Source: an uncultured Prevotella sp. (GTDB lineage: Bacteria; Bacteroidota; Bacteroidia; Bacteroidales; Bacteroidaceae). From it: DNA of 10,626 nt. Location: NCBI GenBank assembly GCA_905210845.1, contig CAJLYG010000101.1, positions 1 through 10,626 of the forward strand. Direction: 5' to 3'. Positions 1 through 6,265 of the stretch are shown piece by piece (position 1 is the first letter of the stretch; each line of letters opens with the position of its first letter). The notes below the pieces were generated by a model. The model worked only from the letters and a program-made list of their open reading frames with translations. It was not told the origin of the DNA and did not search any database. The position numbers and the translations under genes are program-made.

Positions 1-501
1 CAGGTCGGACTGGTCCCACAACGCCCCTGCCCACTTCCCATGAGCATCTATGATAATATAGCCTATGGCTGTCGTATCCATGGTATTCGTAAGAAATCGA
101 AGCTCAACTTAATCGTGGAGCATTATCTGCGTGCGGTCAACCTGTGGGAGGAGGTGAAAGACCGTCTGCACAGTCCTGCAGCCAAGCTCTCCGGTGGACA
201 GCAACAGCGTCTTTGCCTGGCCAGGAGCTTAGCCGTCGAGCCCAGTATCCTGTTGGCTGATGAGAGCACCAGTGCCTTGGACCCTATCTCCAGCAAAAAG
301 GTGGAAGACTTGTTCGTGGAACTTAAGCAGAACTATTCTATCGTGATGGTCACACATACTTTGCGTCAGGCTCTGCGAATCGCCGATTATGTGGTGTTTA
401 TGTACTTAGGCGAGGTGATTGAGGCAGGACCTGCCGAACAGGTATTCCACCATCCCCAGAAAGAGCTGACACGCCGGTACTTAAAGGGCGCATTCAGCTA
501 A
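1..501 (+). CDS. pstB: PstB-type phosphate ABC transporter ATP-binding protein (C-terminal part, 5' end outside window)
   Basis: Cytoplasmic ATPase subunit of the high-affinity phosphate importer PstSCAB. The frame is open from base 1; 166 residues are visible and the Walker A part lies outside the window. In window numbering: Q-loop Q7 in VPQRP followed by the PstB-like [16 protein letters not shown] signature LSGGQQQR (63-70), Walker B ILLADE (83-88), D-loop SALD (91-94), H-loop H119 in MVTHT, and the [12 protein letters not shown] tail typical of PstB. The residue after the catalytic Glu is Ser (DES) where DEP is usual. The ATG at base 40 is internal, since conserved sequence precedes it. 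The TAA (499-501) overlaps the TAG of the convergent galactanase gene. No phoU follows, although phoU often follows pstB. Family assignment is firm; phosphate as substrate is inferred from the PstB-specific motifs. Confidence 0.9.
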   Translation, partial: QVGLVPQRPCPLPMSIYDNIAYGCRIHGIRKKSKLNLIVEHYLRAVNLWEEVKDRLHSPAAKLSGGQQQRLCLARSLAVEPSILLADESTSALDPISSKKVEDLFVELKQNYSIVMVTHTLRQALRIADYVVFMYLGEVIEAGPAEQVFHHPQKELTRRYLKGAFS

Positions 502-521
502 TCCTGCTTGAAAGTCTTTTT
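493..521 (+). terminator. weak candidate terminator after pstB
   Basis: TTCAGC (493-498) can pair with GCtTGAA (506-512) with one bulged T, and a T-rich run (515-521) follows. The hairpin includes the pstB stop codon and lies at the 3' end of the convergent gene. The stem is short, so this is tentative. Confidence 0.3.
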
Positions 522-1817
522 CCCTTGGTGGATATAAATGCCTCGCTGGGTGGGCTTCCTTACCTTTGACCCGGAAAGCGTGTACCAGGTGTCATCAATC
601 TTGGACGAGGAAGTAGCAGGGAGTTGACTGATCCCGGAAGAAGTGTTGAGGAAATCTTTCAATGCGGATAGTGCCGATGTCGCCCTGCCGGTATTGCTGT
701 CGAACAAGGGAGCGTTATACCATCCTGAGAGTTTCGTTGAAGAATAAGGATAAGCATTGTATTCCATCCACCACCAGAACAGTCCTGTCACCTTCTCGTG
801 CTTGTTGAGCAATGTGATCAGGTCGTCAGTAAAAGCTTTCTGACCGGCATCCGAATAGGGATAGGTACCAGTATAGTCATAGGTACTTCCCCCAACTTCC
901 CACGCATAGGGGTATCCAGTTTCCACAATCATGATTTGCTTGTCAGGGTGATGGACCTCCATCGCATGGATCGCTCCGTCCAACTCGTTCAGGGAACCGT
1001 GGAAATAAGGATAGTAGCTGAGCCCAATCACGTCATAGTCGATACCGTAGTCAGCCATCTTTTGGAAGAAATTCGTCAATGCAGCGTAGTTGGCATTGTC
1101 GCTTTGCTGACTGGTTGAGACTCTTTCCACATGCAAGATGATCTTGGCTTGGCTGCATTCTGCGCGGCAAGCAGCGATGGCTTGCTTGAGCAATCCGGCA
1201 AACTGGTCCCAATAGGAGGTCGTAGACGAAGGGTAACATCTGTTGACAGACGATGATCCCACTGTGGTATTGCTTCCCCATAACATCCCGTAGCTAATCT
1301 CATTGCCCGTCTGGATGAGGTCGGGTTCTGCCCCATTCGCCTTCAGCGTTTCCAACACTGTCTTGGTATAGTCGTAAAGTTGCTTTTGCAGTCCTGTGTC
1401 GTCAAGAGAAGCCCAGGCGTCTGGAGTCCACTGCTTGCCGGGGTCTGCCCAGGTATCGGAATAATGAAAGTCGAGCAAGAACTTCATTCCTTGTTCCTTG
1501 ATGCGCTTGCCGAGTGCAGTGACCCAAGCCAGGTCTTGGCAGACATTCGTGTCACTCTTCCTCTCCGATGGCGACTGGGAGTCTGTCGTATAACCCGAAG
1601 GGTTGACGAACAGGCGCACGCGCATGGCATTCATGCCTACATCCTTGAAGAAGGAGAGAGGGGAGGTGATCACCTTCCCGTCATGATCAGCGTAGACAGA
1701 GCCTGCGTTCTCGTAGATCGGCAGGCAGGAGATGTCACCACCTACGTATTTTTGCGCTGGGGCAGGGAGGCAGATACAGCCCAGTACCAGCATGATGATT
1801 GTCTTGATCGATCTCAT
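498..1817 (-). CDS. secreted GH53 endo-beta-1,4-galactanase (arabinogalactan endo-1,4-beta-galactosidase)
   Basis: Predicted to hydrolyse beta-1,4-galactan, the side chain of pectic rhamnogalacturonan I and type I arabinogalactan, outside the cytoplasm. The protein has 439 residues. Residues 1-22 form a signal peptide; VLGC (11-14) is a poor lipobox, so signal peptidase I cleavage near PAPAQ is also possible. The GH53 (beta/alpha)8 fold is shown by [17 protein letters not shown] (113-129), the acid/base E173 in QTGNEI and the nucleophile E299 in IVETGYP, with FWWW (347-350) near the last strand. The C-terminal tail (about 406-435: WYTLSG, P422, RGIYI, GKK) resembles the short tail on many Prevotella secreted enzymes. 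The ATG at 1817 sits about 30 bases below a consensus promoter. No susC/susD genes are adjacent, so this is a lone enzyme here or the edge of a larger locus. Confidence 0.93.
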   Translation of the reverse strand: MRSIKTIIMLVLGCICLPAPAQKYVGGDISCLPIYENAGSVYADHDGKVITSPLSFFKDVGMNAMRVRLFVNPSGYTTDSQSPSERKSDTNVCQDLAWVTALGKRIKEQGMKFLLDFHYSDTWADPGKQWTPDAWASLDDTGLQKQLYDYTKTVLETLKANGAEPDLIQTGNEISYGMLWGSNTTVGSSSVNRCYPSSTTSYWDQFAGLLKQAIAACRAECSQAKIILHVERVSTSQQSDNANYAALTNFFQKMADYGIDYDVIGLSYYPYFHGSLNELDGAIHAMEVHHPDKQIMIVETGYPYAWEVGGSTYDYTGTYPYSDAGQKAFTDDLITLLNKHEKVTGLFWWWMEYNAYPYSSTKLSGWYNAPLFDSNTGRATSALSALKDFLNTSSGISQLPATSSSKIDDTWYTLSGSKVRKPTQRGIYIHQGKKTFKQD

Positions 1818-1845
1818 ATCTTCATTGATTTCACTTTTCCTTCGA

Positions 1846-1877
1846 CAAAAATACGCATTTTACCTGATTCCTCCAAA
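1846..1877 (-). promoter_or_regulatory. sigma-ABfr promoter of the galactanase gene
   Basis: On the minus strand, TTTG (1874-1877), 20 bp, then TATTTTTG (1846-1853), an exact TAnnTTTG box. It lies about 28 bp above the ATG at 1817. Confidence 0.75.
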
Positions 1878-1900
1878 TAAAATAGCGGAGGATCCAACAA

Positions 1901-1940
1901 GTAAAAGCGGACCCAAGGAGAATTCGCCTCCAGGGTCCGC
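1901..1940 (-). terminator. intrinsic terminator of dps
   Basis: A perfect 8-bp stem, GCGGACCC (1907-1914) with GGGTCCGC (1933-1940), plus an inner GGAG/CTCC pairing (1917-1920 with 1928-1931). On the minus strand it is followed by TTTTAC. It lies 41 bp beyond the dps stop codon and just above the galactanase promoter. Confidence 0.8.
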
Positions 1941-1981
1941 TCTCAATGAATAGTTGTAGTTCTATGGCTGGTATCTTGTCC

Positions 1982-2461
1982 TTATGCCTCCGTGTTGTAT
2001 GCTGCCAACATCCAGACCAGCTTCTCTTGTCCTGCGAGGTAGTCAGACATCAAACTTACTGTAACCTCGTCGCCCACCTCTGCAGCTATGGCAAGTACCT
2101 CTCTTTCTTCTGCGATCAAGGTCTTGGTGGTATCTAAGACATATTGAAGTCCTGCATCCTCGTTCTTGACAACATCCAATTCCTGCACCTTTGCTTGCTT
2201 GAGGTAAGTGGAGAAGCGATGCTCGGGTGTGCCATCGAGCTGCAGGATGCGCTCAGCCACTTCGTCTATCTTCTCAGCCACGTTGTTGTAGAGCTCCTCA
2301 TACTTCTCATGCAGGATGAAGAAGCGGCGGCCCTTGATGTTCCAGTGCAAGTTGCGCAGGTTGGTGTAATGAACTTGGAAGTCGGCTAAGAGCTGAGCTA
2401 ATGCGTTATTGACTTTCTGTACGTTGTTCTCGTTCAATCCGGTGAAATTTAATGTTCTCAT
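1982..2461 (-). CDS. dps: Dps family DNA-binding/ferritin-like protein (iron storage, peroxide protection)
   Basis: Dodecameric mini-ferritin that oxidises Fe(II) with H2O2 and stores iron, limiting Fenton damage. It has 159 residues, the usual Dps length. The intersubunit ferroxidase ligands are all present: H39 (NLHWNIKG), H51 (LHEKYEELY), D66 and E70 (EKIDEVAER), with the spacing known from Listeria Dps. The N-terminus lacks the Lys-rich tail of E. coli Dps, so DNA binding is uncertain. The ATG at 2461 is preferred because a consensus promoter lies about 50 bp upstream. The gene is monocistronic, with its own terminator. Regulation is probably by peroxide through an OxyR-like operator upstream of the promoter; OxyR control of dps is established in Bacteroides fragilis, and for this site it is inferred from sequence. 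Confidence 0.95.
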   Translation of the reverse strand: MRTLNFTGLNENNVQKVNNALAQLLADFQVHYTNLRNLHWNIKGRRFFILHEKYEELYNNVAEKIDEVAERILQLDGTPEHRFSTYLKQAKVQELDVVKNEDAGLQYVLDTTKTLIAEEREVLAIAAEVGDEVTVSLMSDYLAGQEKLVWMLAAYNTEA

Positions 2462-2508
2462 TGTTTTCTATTTTTATATTGTTATACTTTGTTTTCTTTT
2501 CTCTGATG

Positions 2509-2539
2509 CAAAGGTAGTATCTTTCTTCTTGCCCTCCAA
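2509..2539 (-). promoter_or_regulatory. sigma-ABfr promoter of dps
   Basis: On the minus strand, TTG (2537-2539), 20 bp, then TACCTTTG (2509-2516), an exact TAnnTTTG match. The predicted transcription start is near 2503, giving a leader of about 40 nt. Confidence 0.8.
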
Positions 2540-2574
2540 CAGATAATATCTATCAGGGGATAGATAAAGCCTAT
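2539..2574 (-). promoter_or_regulatory. OxyR-like operator upstream of dps
   Basis: Four quarter-sites, read on the plus strand: ACAG (2539-2542), CTAT (2550-2553), ATAG (2560-2563) and CTAT (2571-2574), at 11-10-11 bp periods. The OxyR consensus is ATAG-N7-CTAT-N7-ATAG-N7-CTAT; here one quarter-site has a mismatch and the central spacer is 6. The core is a perfect 8-bp inverted repeat, TATCTATC (2547-2554) and GATAGATA (2559-2566). It abuts the -33 element, centred about 54 bp above the predicted start, a position typical of an activator. Confidence 0.55.
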
Positions 2575-2579
2575 AACTC

Positions 2580-2935
2580 AACATAAAGTTCTGTATAACA
2601 ACATATTATGGAGAGACAATCACTTGCGCTGAATTTAATTTTTTATATCCCAGTCCTCCTTTGCTAAGAGAGTAAGGGAAAATACCAAGAGATAAAAGGG
2701 GAATTTCTAAGAAAGTAAAAGGCAAAAGGTAATCTCCTGTTCTTCAATAGGCCATCTAATGGCTCCTATTAGGTCATCTTTCAGCGTTCGAAAGGTTATC
2801 TCTTAAAATCAGCGATGGCTATACCATCTCCGATAGGAGCAGTCAGATTGTAGTATCAATGGCTGGCAATATATTCGCTCTTTACCGCGAATTATGGATC
2901 AAATATCGTCTGGCTGAGTAATAATAATTAAAATA
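2580..2935. other. non-coding gap with a cluster of small inverted repeats
   Basis: No gene is recognisable here. The stretch contains AATAGG (2746-2751)/CCTATT (2765-2770) enclosing CCAT/ATGG, GATGG (2814-2818)/CCATC (2824-2828), and a longer-range pair GCTCCTAT (2762-2769)/ATAGGAGC (2833-2840) that would compete with the first hairpin. No T-run follows, so it does not look like a terminator. No promoter box was found for it. Its function is unknown. Confidence 0.35.
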
Positions 2936-2941
2936 AATGGG

Positions 2942-2949
2942 TATCTTTG
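2942..2949 (+). promoter_or_regulatory. promoter -7 box of the 3094-4918 operon and its leader RNA
   Basis: TATCTTTG is an exact TAnnTTTG box. No clear TTG is seen 19-21 bp upstream, so the -33 element is weak. The predicted transcript begins about 2955-2957, at the first base of a large RNA structure, and gives an unusually long leader of about 137 nt. Confidence 0.6.
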
Positions 2950-2956
2950 CAGCGAA

Positions 2957-3065
2957 ACAGAGAGGAGCATGTGTGACATCACTGCTTTAGGTGCATACAA
3001 AAAGGAGTTGTGCCTACTCTCTGTGGGTAGAATCGGCTGATACGGTTCACCGCCCTATAAATAGG
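2957..3065 (+). ncRNA. structured 5' leader RNA with a perfect three-way junction (riboswitch-like or sRNA candidate)
   Basis: Hand pairing gives P1 ACAGAGAG (2957-2964) with CTCTCTGT (3017-3024); P2 GAGCA (2965-2969) with TGCTT (2983-2987), extended by GTG/CAC across one bulged T; and P3 TAGGTGC (2988-2994) with GTGCCTA (3010-3016), including two G-U pairs and a 15-nt loop. The three helices meet with no unpaired base. Further downstream, a weaker stem uses GGC/TGA (3035-3040) with TCA/GCC, and CCTAT (3054-3058) pairs with ATAGG (3061-3065). No known riboswitch consensus was recognised. It could be a cis leader of the downstream operon or a separate RNA; no terminator is evident between it and the gene, which favours a leader. 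Confidence 0.45.
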
Positions 3066-3093
3066 AATTATTGGTTGGATTTAATTTTGAAAG

Positions 3094-3909
3094 ATGAAAA
3101 AGAAACTCTATCTCTTGTTATTGTTCGTTATCACTATTTTTGATACGAATGCTCAGATAAAGATCAGTGGTTTTGTACAGGATCGAAACCATATAGGTAT
3201 AGGATACGTAACAGTATGGGTAGATAGCATTTTCACTTTAACAAACAAAGATGGATATTTTACTTTAGAACTTCCTGATGGCTTAAAAAGTCCTATGACC
3301 TTTTCCCATATCAGTTATAAAAATAAAATAATCCCATACTCGCAATACAAGGAAGGGAATGTTCGTCTTGTAATGGAAGGCAGAGTATATGACATAACAG
3401 AGACCTCTGTGGCTGCCCGAAGGGGAAAAGACGTTGCCATTCTGCGGAAAGGTATGAAACTTCCAGGTGATGTCGCTTTCGGGAATGCCCCTTTGGGGAA
3501 AATGGAAATTGGTCCGAAATTCAAAGCAAGTGACAATTTCATGATAGATTATTTCAATTTGTACATAGAAGAATGTACCTATGAGCAATGTACACTTCGG
3601 CTTATTGTTTATAAAATGGTTGGGGGACAATTCGAGCCTGTTAGCTCCAGGCCTATCTATATTCATCTGTCTTCAGCGAATAAGAATTCAGAAGTTAAAA
3701 TAATGACCAATTCACAAATCACTTTGCAGACAGATAACGAATACTTTGTGGGGTTGTCTATCGTTTCCGGATCGCAAGGAACAATCCATTTTCCTGCTGT
3801 CCTTCGTAAAGGGGTAGTAAGAAATGTGATTAAAGGTACGATGAAGAATCTCCCCGCTACTGTCTGTATAGCAGTAACCGGACGAAGGCTTCCTACAAAA
3901 AAGAATTAG
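3094..3909 (+). CDS. secreted protein with N-terminal carboxypeptidase-regulatory-like domain
   Basis: Function unknown. The protein has 271 residues. A signal peptide (about 1-20, cleavage near TNA-Q) is followed by a carboxypeptidase-D regulatory-like beta-sandwich (about 22-96: GFVQD, TNKDGYFTLELP, FSHISYKNK), the domain that also precedes many SusC-type receptors. A linker with ITETSVAARRGKD (101-113) echoes the strand that follows this domain in TonB-dependent proteins, but no plug or barrel is present. The C-terminal part (about 140-262) looks like a beta-sandwich, with the pattern FNLYIEEC...LRLIVYKM...PIYIHL. The start gives a clean signal peptide. The stop lies one base before the next ATG, so the two genes are very probably co-transcribed. 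The product is probably periplasmic or surface-located. Confidence 0.8.
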   Translation: MKKKLYLLLLFVITIFDTNAQIKISGFVQDRNHIGIGYVTVWVDSIFTLTNKDGYFTLELPDGLKSPMTFSHISYKNKIIPYSQYKEGNVRLVMEGRVYDITETSVAARRGKDVAILRKGMKLPGDVAFGNAPLGKMEIGPKFKASDNFMIDYFNLYIEECTYEQCTLRLIVYKMVGGQFEPVSSRPIYIHLSSANKNSEVKIMTNSQITLQTDNEYFVGLSIVSGSQGTIHFPAVLRKGVVRNVIKGTMKNLPATVCIAVTGRRLPTKKN

Positions 3910-3910
3910 T

Positions 3911-4918
3911 ATGCTGTATATTAAAAATATTATTGCGTTGGTTGTTTGTTGCCTTTTAGGTGTAGAAGCAAAGGCACAAGTACAAGTACAGTTCAGGCTG
4001 TTAGACAGCCATACACGGCAACCTATTGAATTTGCATCGGTCTTCAATGCAAGAGGAACACTGCTGACGACTTCAGACTCCGAAGGTTATATTCGTTTTA
4101 AGGACAGTGTTCCTAAGTTTTCCGTATCCCATGTGGCCTACCTGAACAAAGATGTTGACACCGACACTTTGAAGGACAAGGTGTTGTACATGGATACCCG
4201 GGAGCAAGCGCTAAACGAGGTGTCAGTTGCCACGAAACGTCCTGAATACGTTGTGTTTGAGGCTTATTTCAGAGCACCGCAGTTCTATAACGGACAACTG
4301 GAGTATTATTATGATGGCGTGGCTTACTACTTTGTCAAGCTCAAGAACGGAGAGGTTGACCATCGTACGCTTGCCGCAAGATATTTCATTGACGAAAGCA
4401 TCAAGAAAGAAGAATGCAGGAATGGAAGTCTTTTATCATACGCACCTCCTTTTCCCGTTCCTGACTTCTATGGTGTTGGCAAAAACAAGGAAGCGATGAA
4501 TCCGGCATCCTGGCGAACTGACACGCTCGCTGCAAAAGTGCTGTTCAGTTTCGACCATCTTTATCCTGACACCGAGAAGTCCTTGTCTCTTGGCAAATAC
4601 AAACAGCAATTAAGAAGTTCCCACTCCAGCGAGGTTTATGCGCTTCGTCCTGATGGAATCACCTATACCGATATGGTCTCCAGCCGGTGGTCCCGACAGA
4701 TGACGGTAACCATTAAGGACGTCCGCAAGATATATGACCAATGGGAAGAAGTGTACATCACTAAGGCTTCTTTCGCCGACAAGCAGGATGTGAAGAAGTT
4801 CAAGGACGAGAAGATTGGTATAGTGGATGTGGACCAGTTCATCGAGCAATCCGCCATTCCTCCGATCAGCAACAGCATCAGGGCCAAGCTGCCAACAATG
4901 ACAGCCACAAAGCGCTAA
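3911..4918 (+). CDS. secreted protein with carboxypeptidase-regulatory-like domain, second gene of the operon
   Basis: Function unknown. The protein has 335 residues. A signal peptide (about 1-22, cleavage near AKA-Q) precedes a degenerate carboxypeptidase-regulatory-like domain (about 24-96: QPIEFASV, TTSDSEGYIRF, VSHVAYLNK), then LNEVSVATKR (101-110). The rest is unassigned and rich in aromatic residues, including EAYFRAPQFYNGQLEYYYDG (117-136), a pattern reminiscent of the repeat that follows this domain in DUF5686-type Bacteroidetes proteins; that link is tentative. The ATG lies one base after the upstream stop, suggesting translational coupling. The two proteins share N-terminal architecture but differ beyond it. 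The gene ends 20 bp from the convergent aspartic protease gene, with no strong terminator between them. Confidence 0.8.
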   Translation: MLYIKNIIALVVCCLLGVEAKAQVQVQFRLLDSHTRQPIEFASVFNARGTLLTTSDSEGYIRFKDSVPKFSVSHVAYLNKDVDTDTLKDKVLYMDTREQALNEVSVATKRPEYVVFEAYFRAPQFYNGQLEYYYDGVAYYFVKLKNGEVDHRTLAARYFIDESIKKEECRNGSLLSYAPPFPVPDFYGVGKNKEAMNPASWRTDTLAAKVLFSFDHLYPDTEKSLSLGKYKQQLRSSHSSEVYALRPDGITYTDMVSSRWSRQMTVTIKDVRKIYDQWEEVYITKASFADKQDVKKFKDEKIGIVDVDQFIEQSAIPPISNSIRAKLPTMTATKR

Positions 4919-4938
4919 GCCACCTACTGTCCGCAGAA

Positions 4939-5784
4939 TTATTCTGGCAATATGAGCAGCTGCCGATGCTCATAATCAAGCACCCATTTCTTCCCCATGA
5001 GAAAGCTTGCATTAAGACGGGGCTCTTTTGATCCGTCTTCCTTGGGCTTGATGAAGGCAACCTTGAAACTATAATCAGAAATCTCTACGGAGATGTCTTT
5101 GCATAGCCCCACCGTTTTTGTATTTAGTGCCTCCGCTATATCGGCACCGGGTATCTCAATATAAGCAGTAGGTGTCAGTTCGGACGTAGGTAGCACAGCA
5201 TTAAATCTGGCTCCGGTGTCAAAGTGTAGACGTGTTCTTTTACCTGCTATCTTTCCCTTAAAATAAATGATGTTCAGTCCGGCGTCGGCATACTTCTTCC
5301 ATCTGAAGGATGTCCCGACATGGACTGGCAAATTCGTCAGGTGTTGGAGCTTGTAATTCTTCAAGTCAAAGCACCATGGGGCTCGTTTCAATATATCACC
5401 TCCAATGATGAACTTAGGGGCAAACTGCTTCAGTTTCCCAGCCAAGTCCACTATGAAGCACCATACATGTGTATAGGTGGTTTGCGCAAAGGAGATGCTG
5501 TCCAAATAGACATAGGACGATTTGATGCTTTTGCCGGCTGTATTGTCCATCATCTTGTCACCTTTTACATCAGTTATATGGCATGAGTCTACGGCGAAGG
5601 TTGAATCTATAATGCAAACCGAACAGCCCGTATCTATCATTCCAGGGACACGATGAGATGCACCGCCATTCGACAGGGTTACATCAGTGTACATCCAGTT
5701 TTCCTTCATCGTTATCTTTGACTGGCCCAAAGCCTTTAGGGATAACAAAGCCAAGGCGAGAATCAGAAGTAATTTATGGTTCAT
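4939..5784 (-). CDS. secreted retropepsin-like aspartic protease with two DTG motifs
   Basis: Predicted clan AA aspartic endopeptidase of the cell envelope, 281 residues from this start. The signal peptide is MNHKLLLILALALLSLKALG (1-20). The first half carries MIDTGCS (catalytic D51) and the psi-loop motif IIGGDIL (126-132). The second half carries HFDTGARF (D189) and a degenerate counterpart, FLMGKKWVLDY, near the end. Classical retropepsins have one DTG per chain and dimerise; two per chain suggests a pepsin-like self-contained active site. The reading frame extends to an ATG at 5844, but that codon lies upstream of the predicted transcription start near 5828, so it cannot be used. An ATG at 5823 is possible, but the one at 5784 gives the clean signal peptide. 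The substrate is unknown. It converges on the two secreted-protein genes. Confidence 0.85.
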   Translation of the reverse strand: MNHKLLLILALALLSLKALGQSKITMKENWMYTDVTLSNGGASHRVPGMIDTGCSVCIIDSTFAVDSCHITDVKGDKMMDNTAGKSIKSSYVYLDSISFAQTTYTHVWCFIVDLAGKLKQFAPKFIIGGDILKRAPWCFDLKNYKLQHLTNLPVHVGTSFRWKKYADAGLNIIYFKGKIAGKRTRLHFDTGARFNAVLPTSELTPTAYIEIPGADIAEALNTKTVGLCKDISVEISDYSFKVAFIKPKEDGSKEPRLNASFLMGKKWVLDYEHRQLLILPE

Positions 5785-5833
5785 TGTTCTGACATTGGTA
5801 ATTATTTTAAATGAGTCGTTCATATTTGCTCTG

Positions 5834-5864
5834 CAAAGGTACATAGAAAAACGGAGGCGGGCAA
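5834..5864 (-). promoter_or_regulatory. sigma-ABfr promoter of the aspartic protease gene
   Basis: On the minus strand, TTG (5862-5864), 20 bp, then TACCTTTG (5834-5841). It sets the transcription start near 5828 and so decides the start codon of the protease, excluding the ATG at 5844. Confidence 0.75.
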
Positions 5865-5894
5865 CACTAGCCTAAAGAAATCCAGGATAGTGTT
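5863..5894. repeat. inverted repeat overlapping the protease promoter (operator candidate)
   Basis: AACACTAgCCT (5863-5873) and AGGaTAGTGTT (5884-5894) form an 11-bp inverted repeat with one mismatch and a 10-bp spacer. One arm overlaps the -33 element of the protease promoter. No T-run follows on either strand, so a protein-binding site is likelier than a terminator. Confidence 0.35.
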
Positions 5895-5965
5895 TGTTGA
5901 CAAGTAACTTTTTGAATTTACAGGGAATCAGATACCGAGGGCGGCTCTAATATTAATATCTTGAG

Positions 5966-6004
5966 AAAGAAAATCCCCTTGTAAATCAACGATTTACAAG
6001 GGGG
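5966..6004 (-). terminator. intrinsic terminator of tRNA-Leu
   Basis: A perfect 13-bp stem, CCCCTTGTAAATC (5975-5987) with GATTTACAAGGGG (5991-6003), and a 3-nt loop. On the minus strand it is followed by ATTTTCTTTC. It lies about 10 nt beyond the mature tRNA 3' end. Confidence 0.9.
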
Positions 6005-6014
6005 TTAATGAAGG

Positions 6015-6096
6015 TACCCAGAGCCGGGATCGAACCGGCATGCCTTGCGGCACTGGTGTTTGAGACCAGCGCGTCTACCAATTCCGCCATCTGGGC
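6015..6096 (-). tRNA. tRNA-Leu (anticodon CAA)
   Basis: Class II tRNA of 82 nt reading UUG codons. On the minus strand it starts GCCCAGA, pairing with TCTGGGT (G1-U72 wobble), with discriminator A73 at 6015. The anticodon stem CTGGT/ACCAG holds loop CTCAAAC, with anticodon CAA at 6062-6060. The long variable arm TGCC-GCAA-GGCA is typical of leucine tRNAs, and the T arm contains GGTTCGATCCC. The genome encodes CC then T after A73, so a complete CCA end must be added after transcription. It has its own promoter and terminator and is divergent from the ManC gene. Confidence 0.97.
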
Positions 6097-6120
6097 ATGG
6101 CATCTTTTTGAAAGACGGTG

Positions 6121-6151
6121 CAAAGATACATGTTTTTTCTGAATTGACAAA
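6121..6151 (-). promoter_or_regulatory. sigma-ABfr promoter of tRNA-Leu
   Basis: On the minus strand, TTTG (6148-6151), 19 bp, then TATCTTTG (6121-6128). It is one of the best consensus matches in the window, as expected for a strong stable-RNA gene. Confidence 0.85.
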
Positions 6152-6209
6152 CTTTTCTCCTGAAAACTTTTCTTTTTCTCTTATTGGGGGAATAAAAAAT
6201 ATTAAAACC

Positions 6210-6240
6210 TTGCAGGTATCATTTTTATTCCTTACTTTAG
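6210..6240 (+). promoter_or_regulatory. candidate promoter of the ManC gene
   Basis: TTG (6210-6212), 20 bp, then TACTTTAG (6233-6240), which is TAnnTTTG with one mismatch. The predicted start near 6247 gives a leader of about 19 nt. Confidence 0.45.
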
Positions 6241-6265
6241 TACTCTCAATTTTAAATCTGTATGA

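Noticed and set aside
3034..3055. Hammerhead-ribozyme or tRNA-like match (CTGATA, GGTTC) downstream of the three-way junction
   Set aside because: The hammerhead core CUGANGA is not met, and no tRNA cloverleaf can be drawn around GGTTC.
3082..3089. TAATTTTG box just before the ATG at 3094
   Set aside because: It matches TAnnTTTG, but no -33 element is present and the transcript would start at or after the ATG. It is probably chance in AT-rich DNA.
4934..4946. Small palindrome CAGAATTATTCTG at the protease stop codon
   Set aside because: It has only five base pairs and a 3-nt loop with no T-run on either strand, too weak to call a terminator.
5785..5844. N-terminal extension of the aspartic protease to the ATG at 5844
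   Set aside because: That ATG lies upstream of the predicted transcription start, and the signal peptide begins at 5784.
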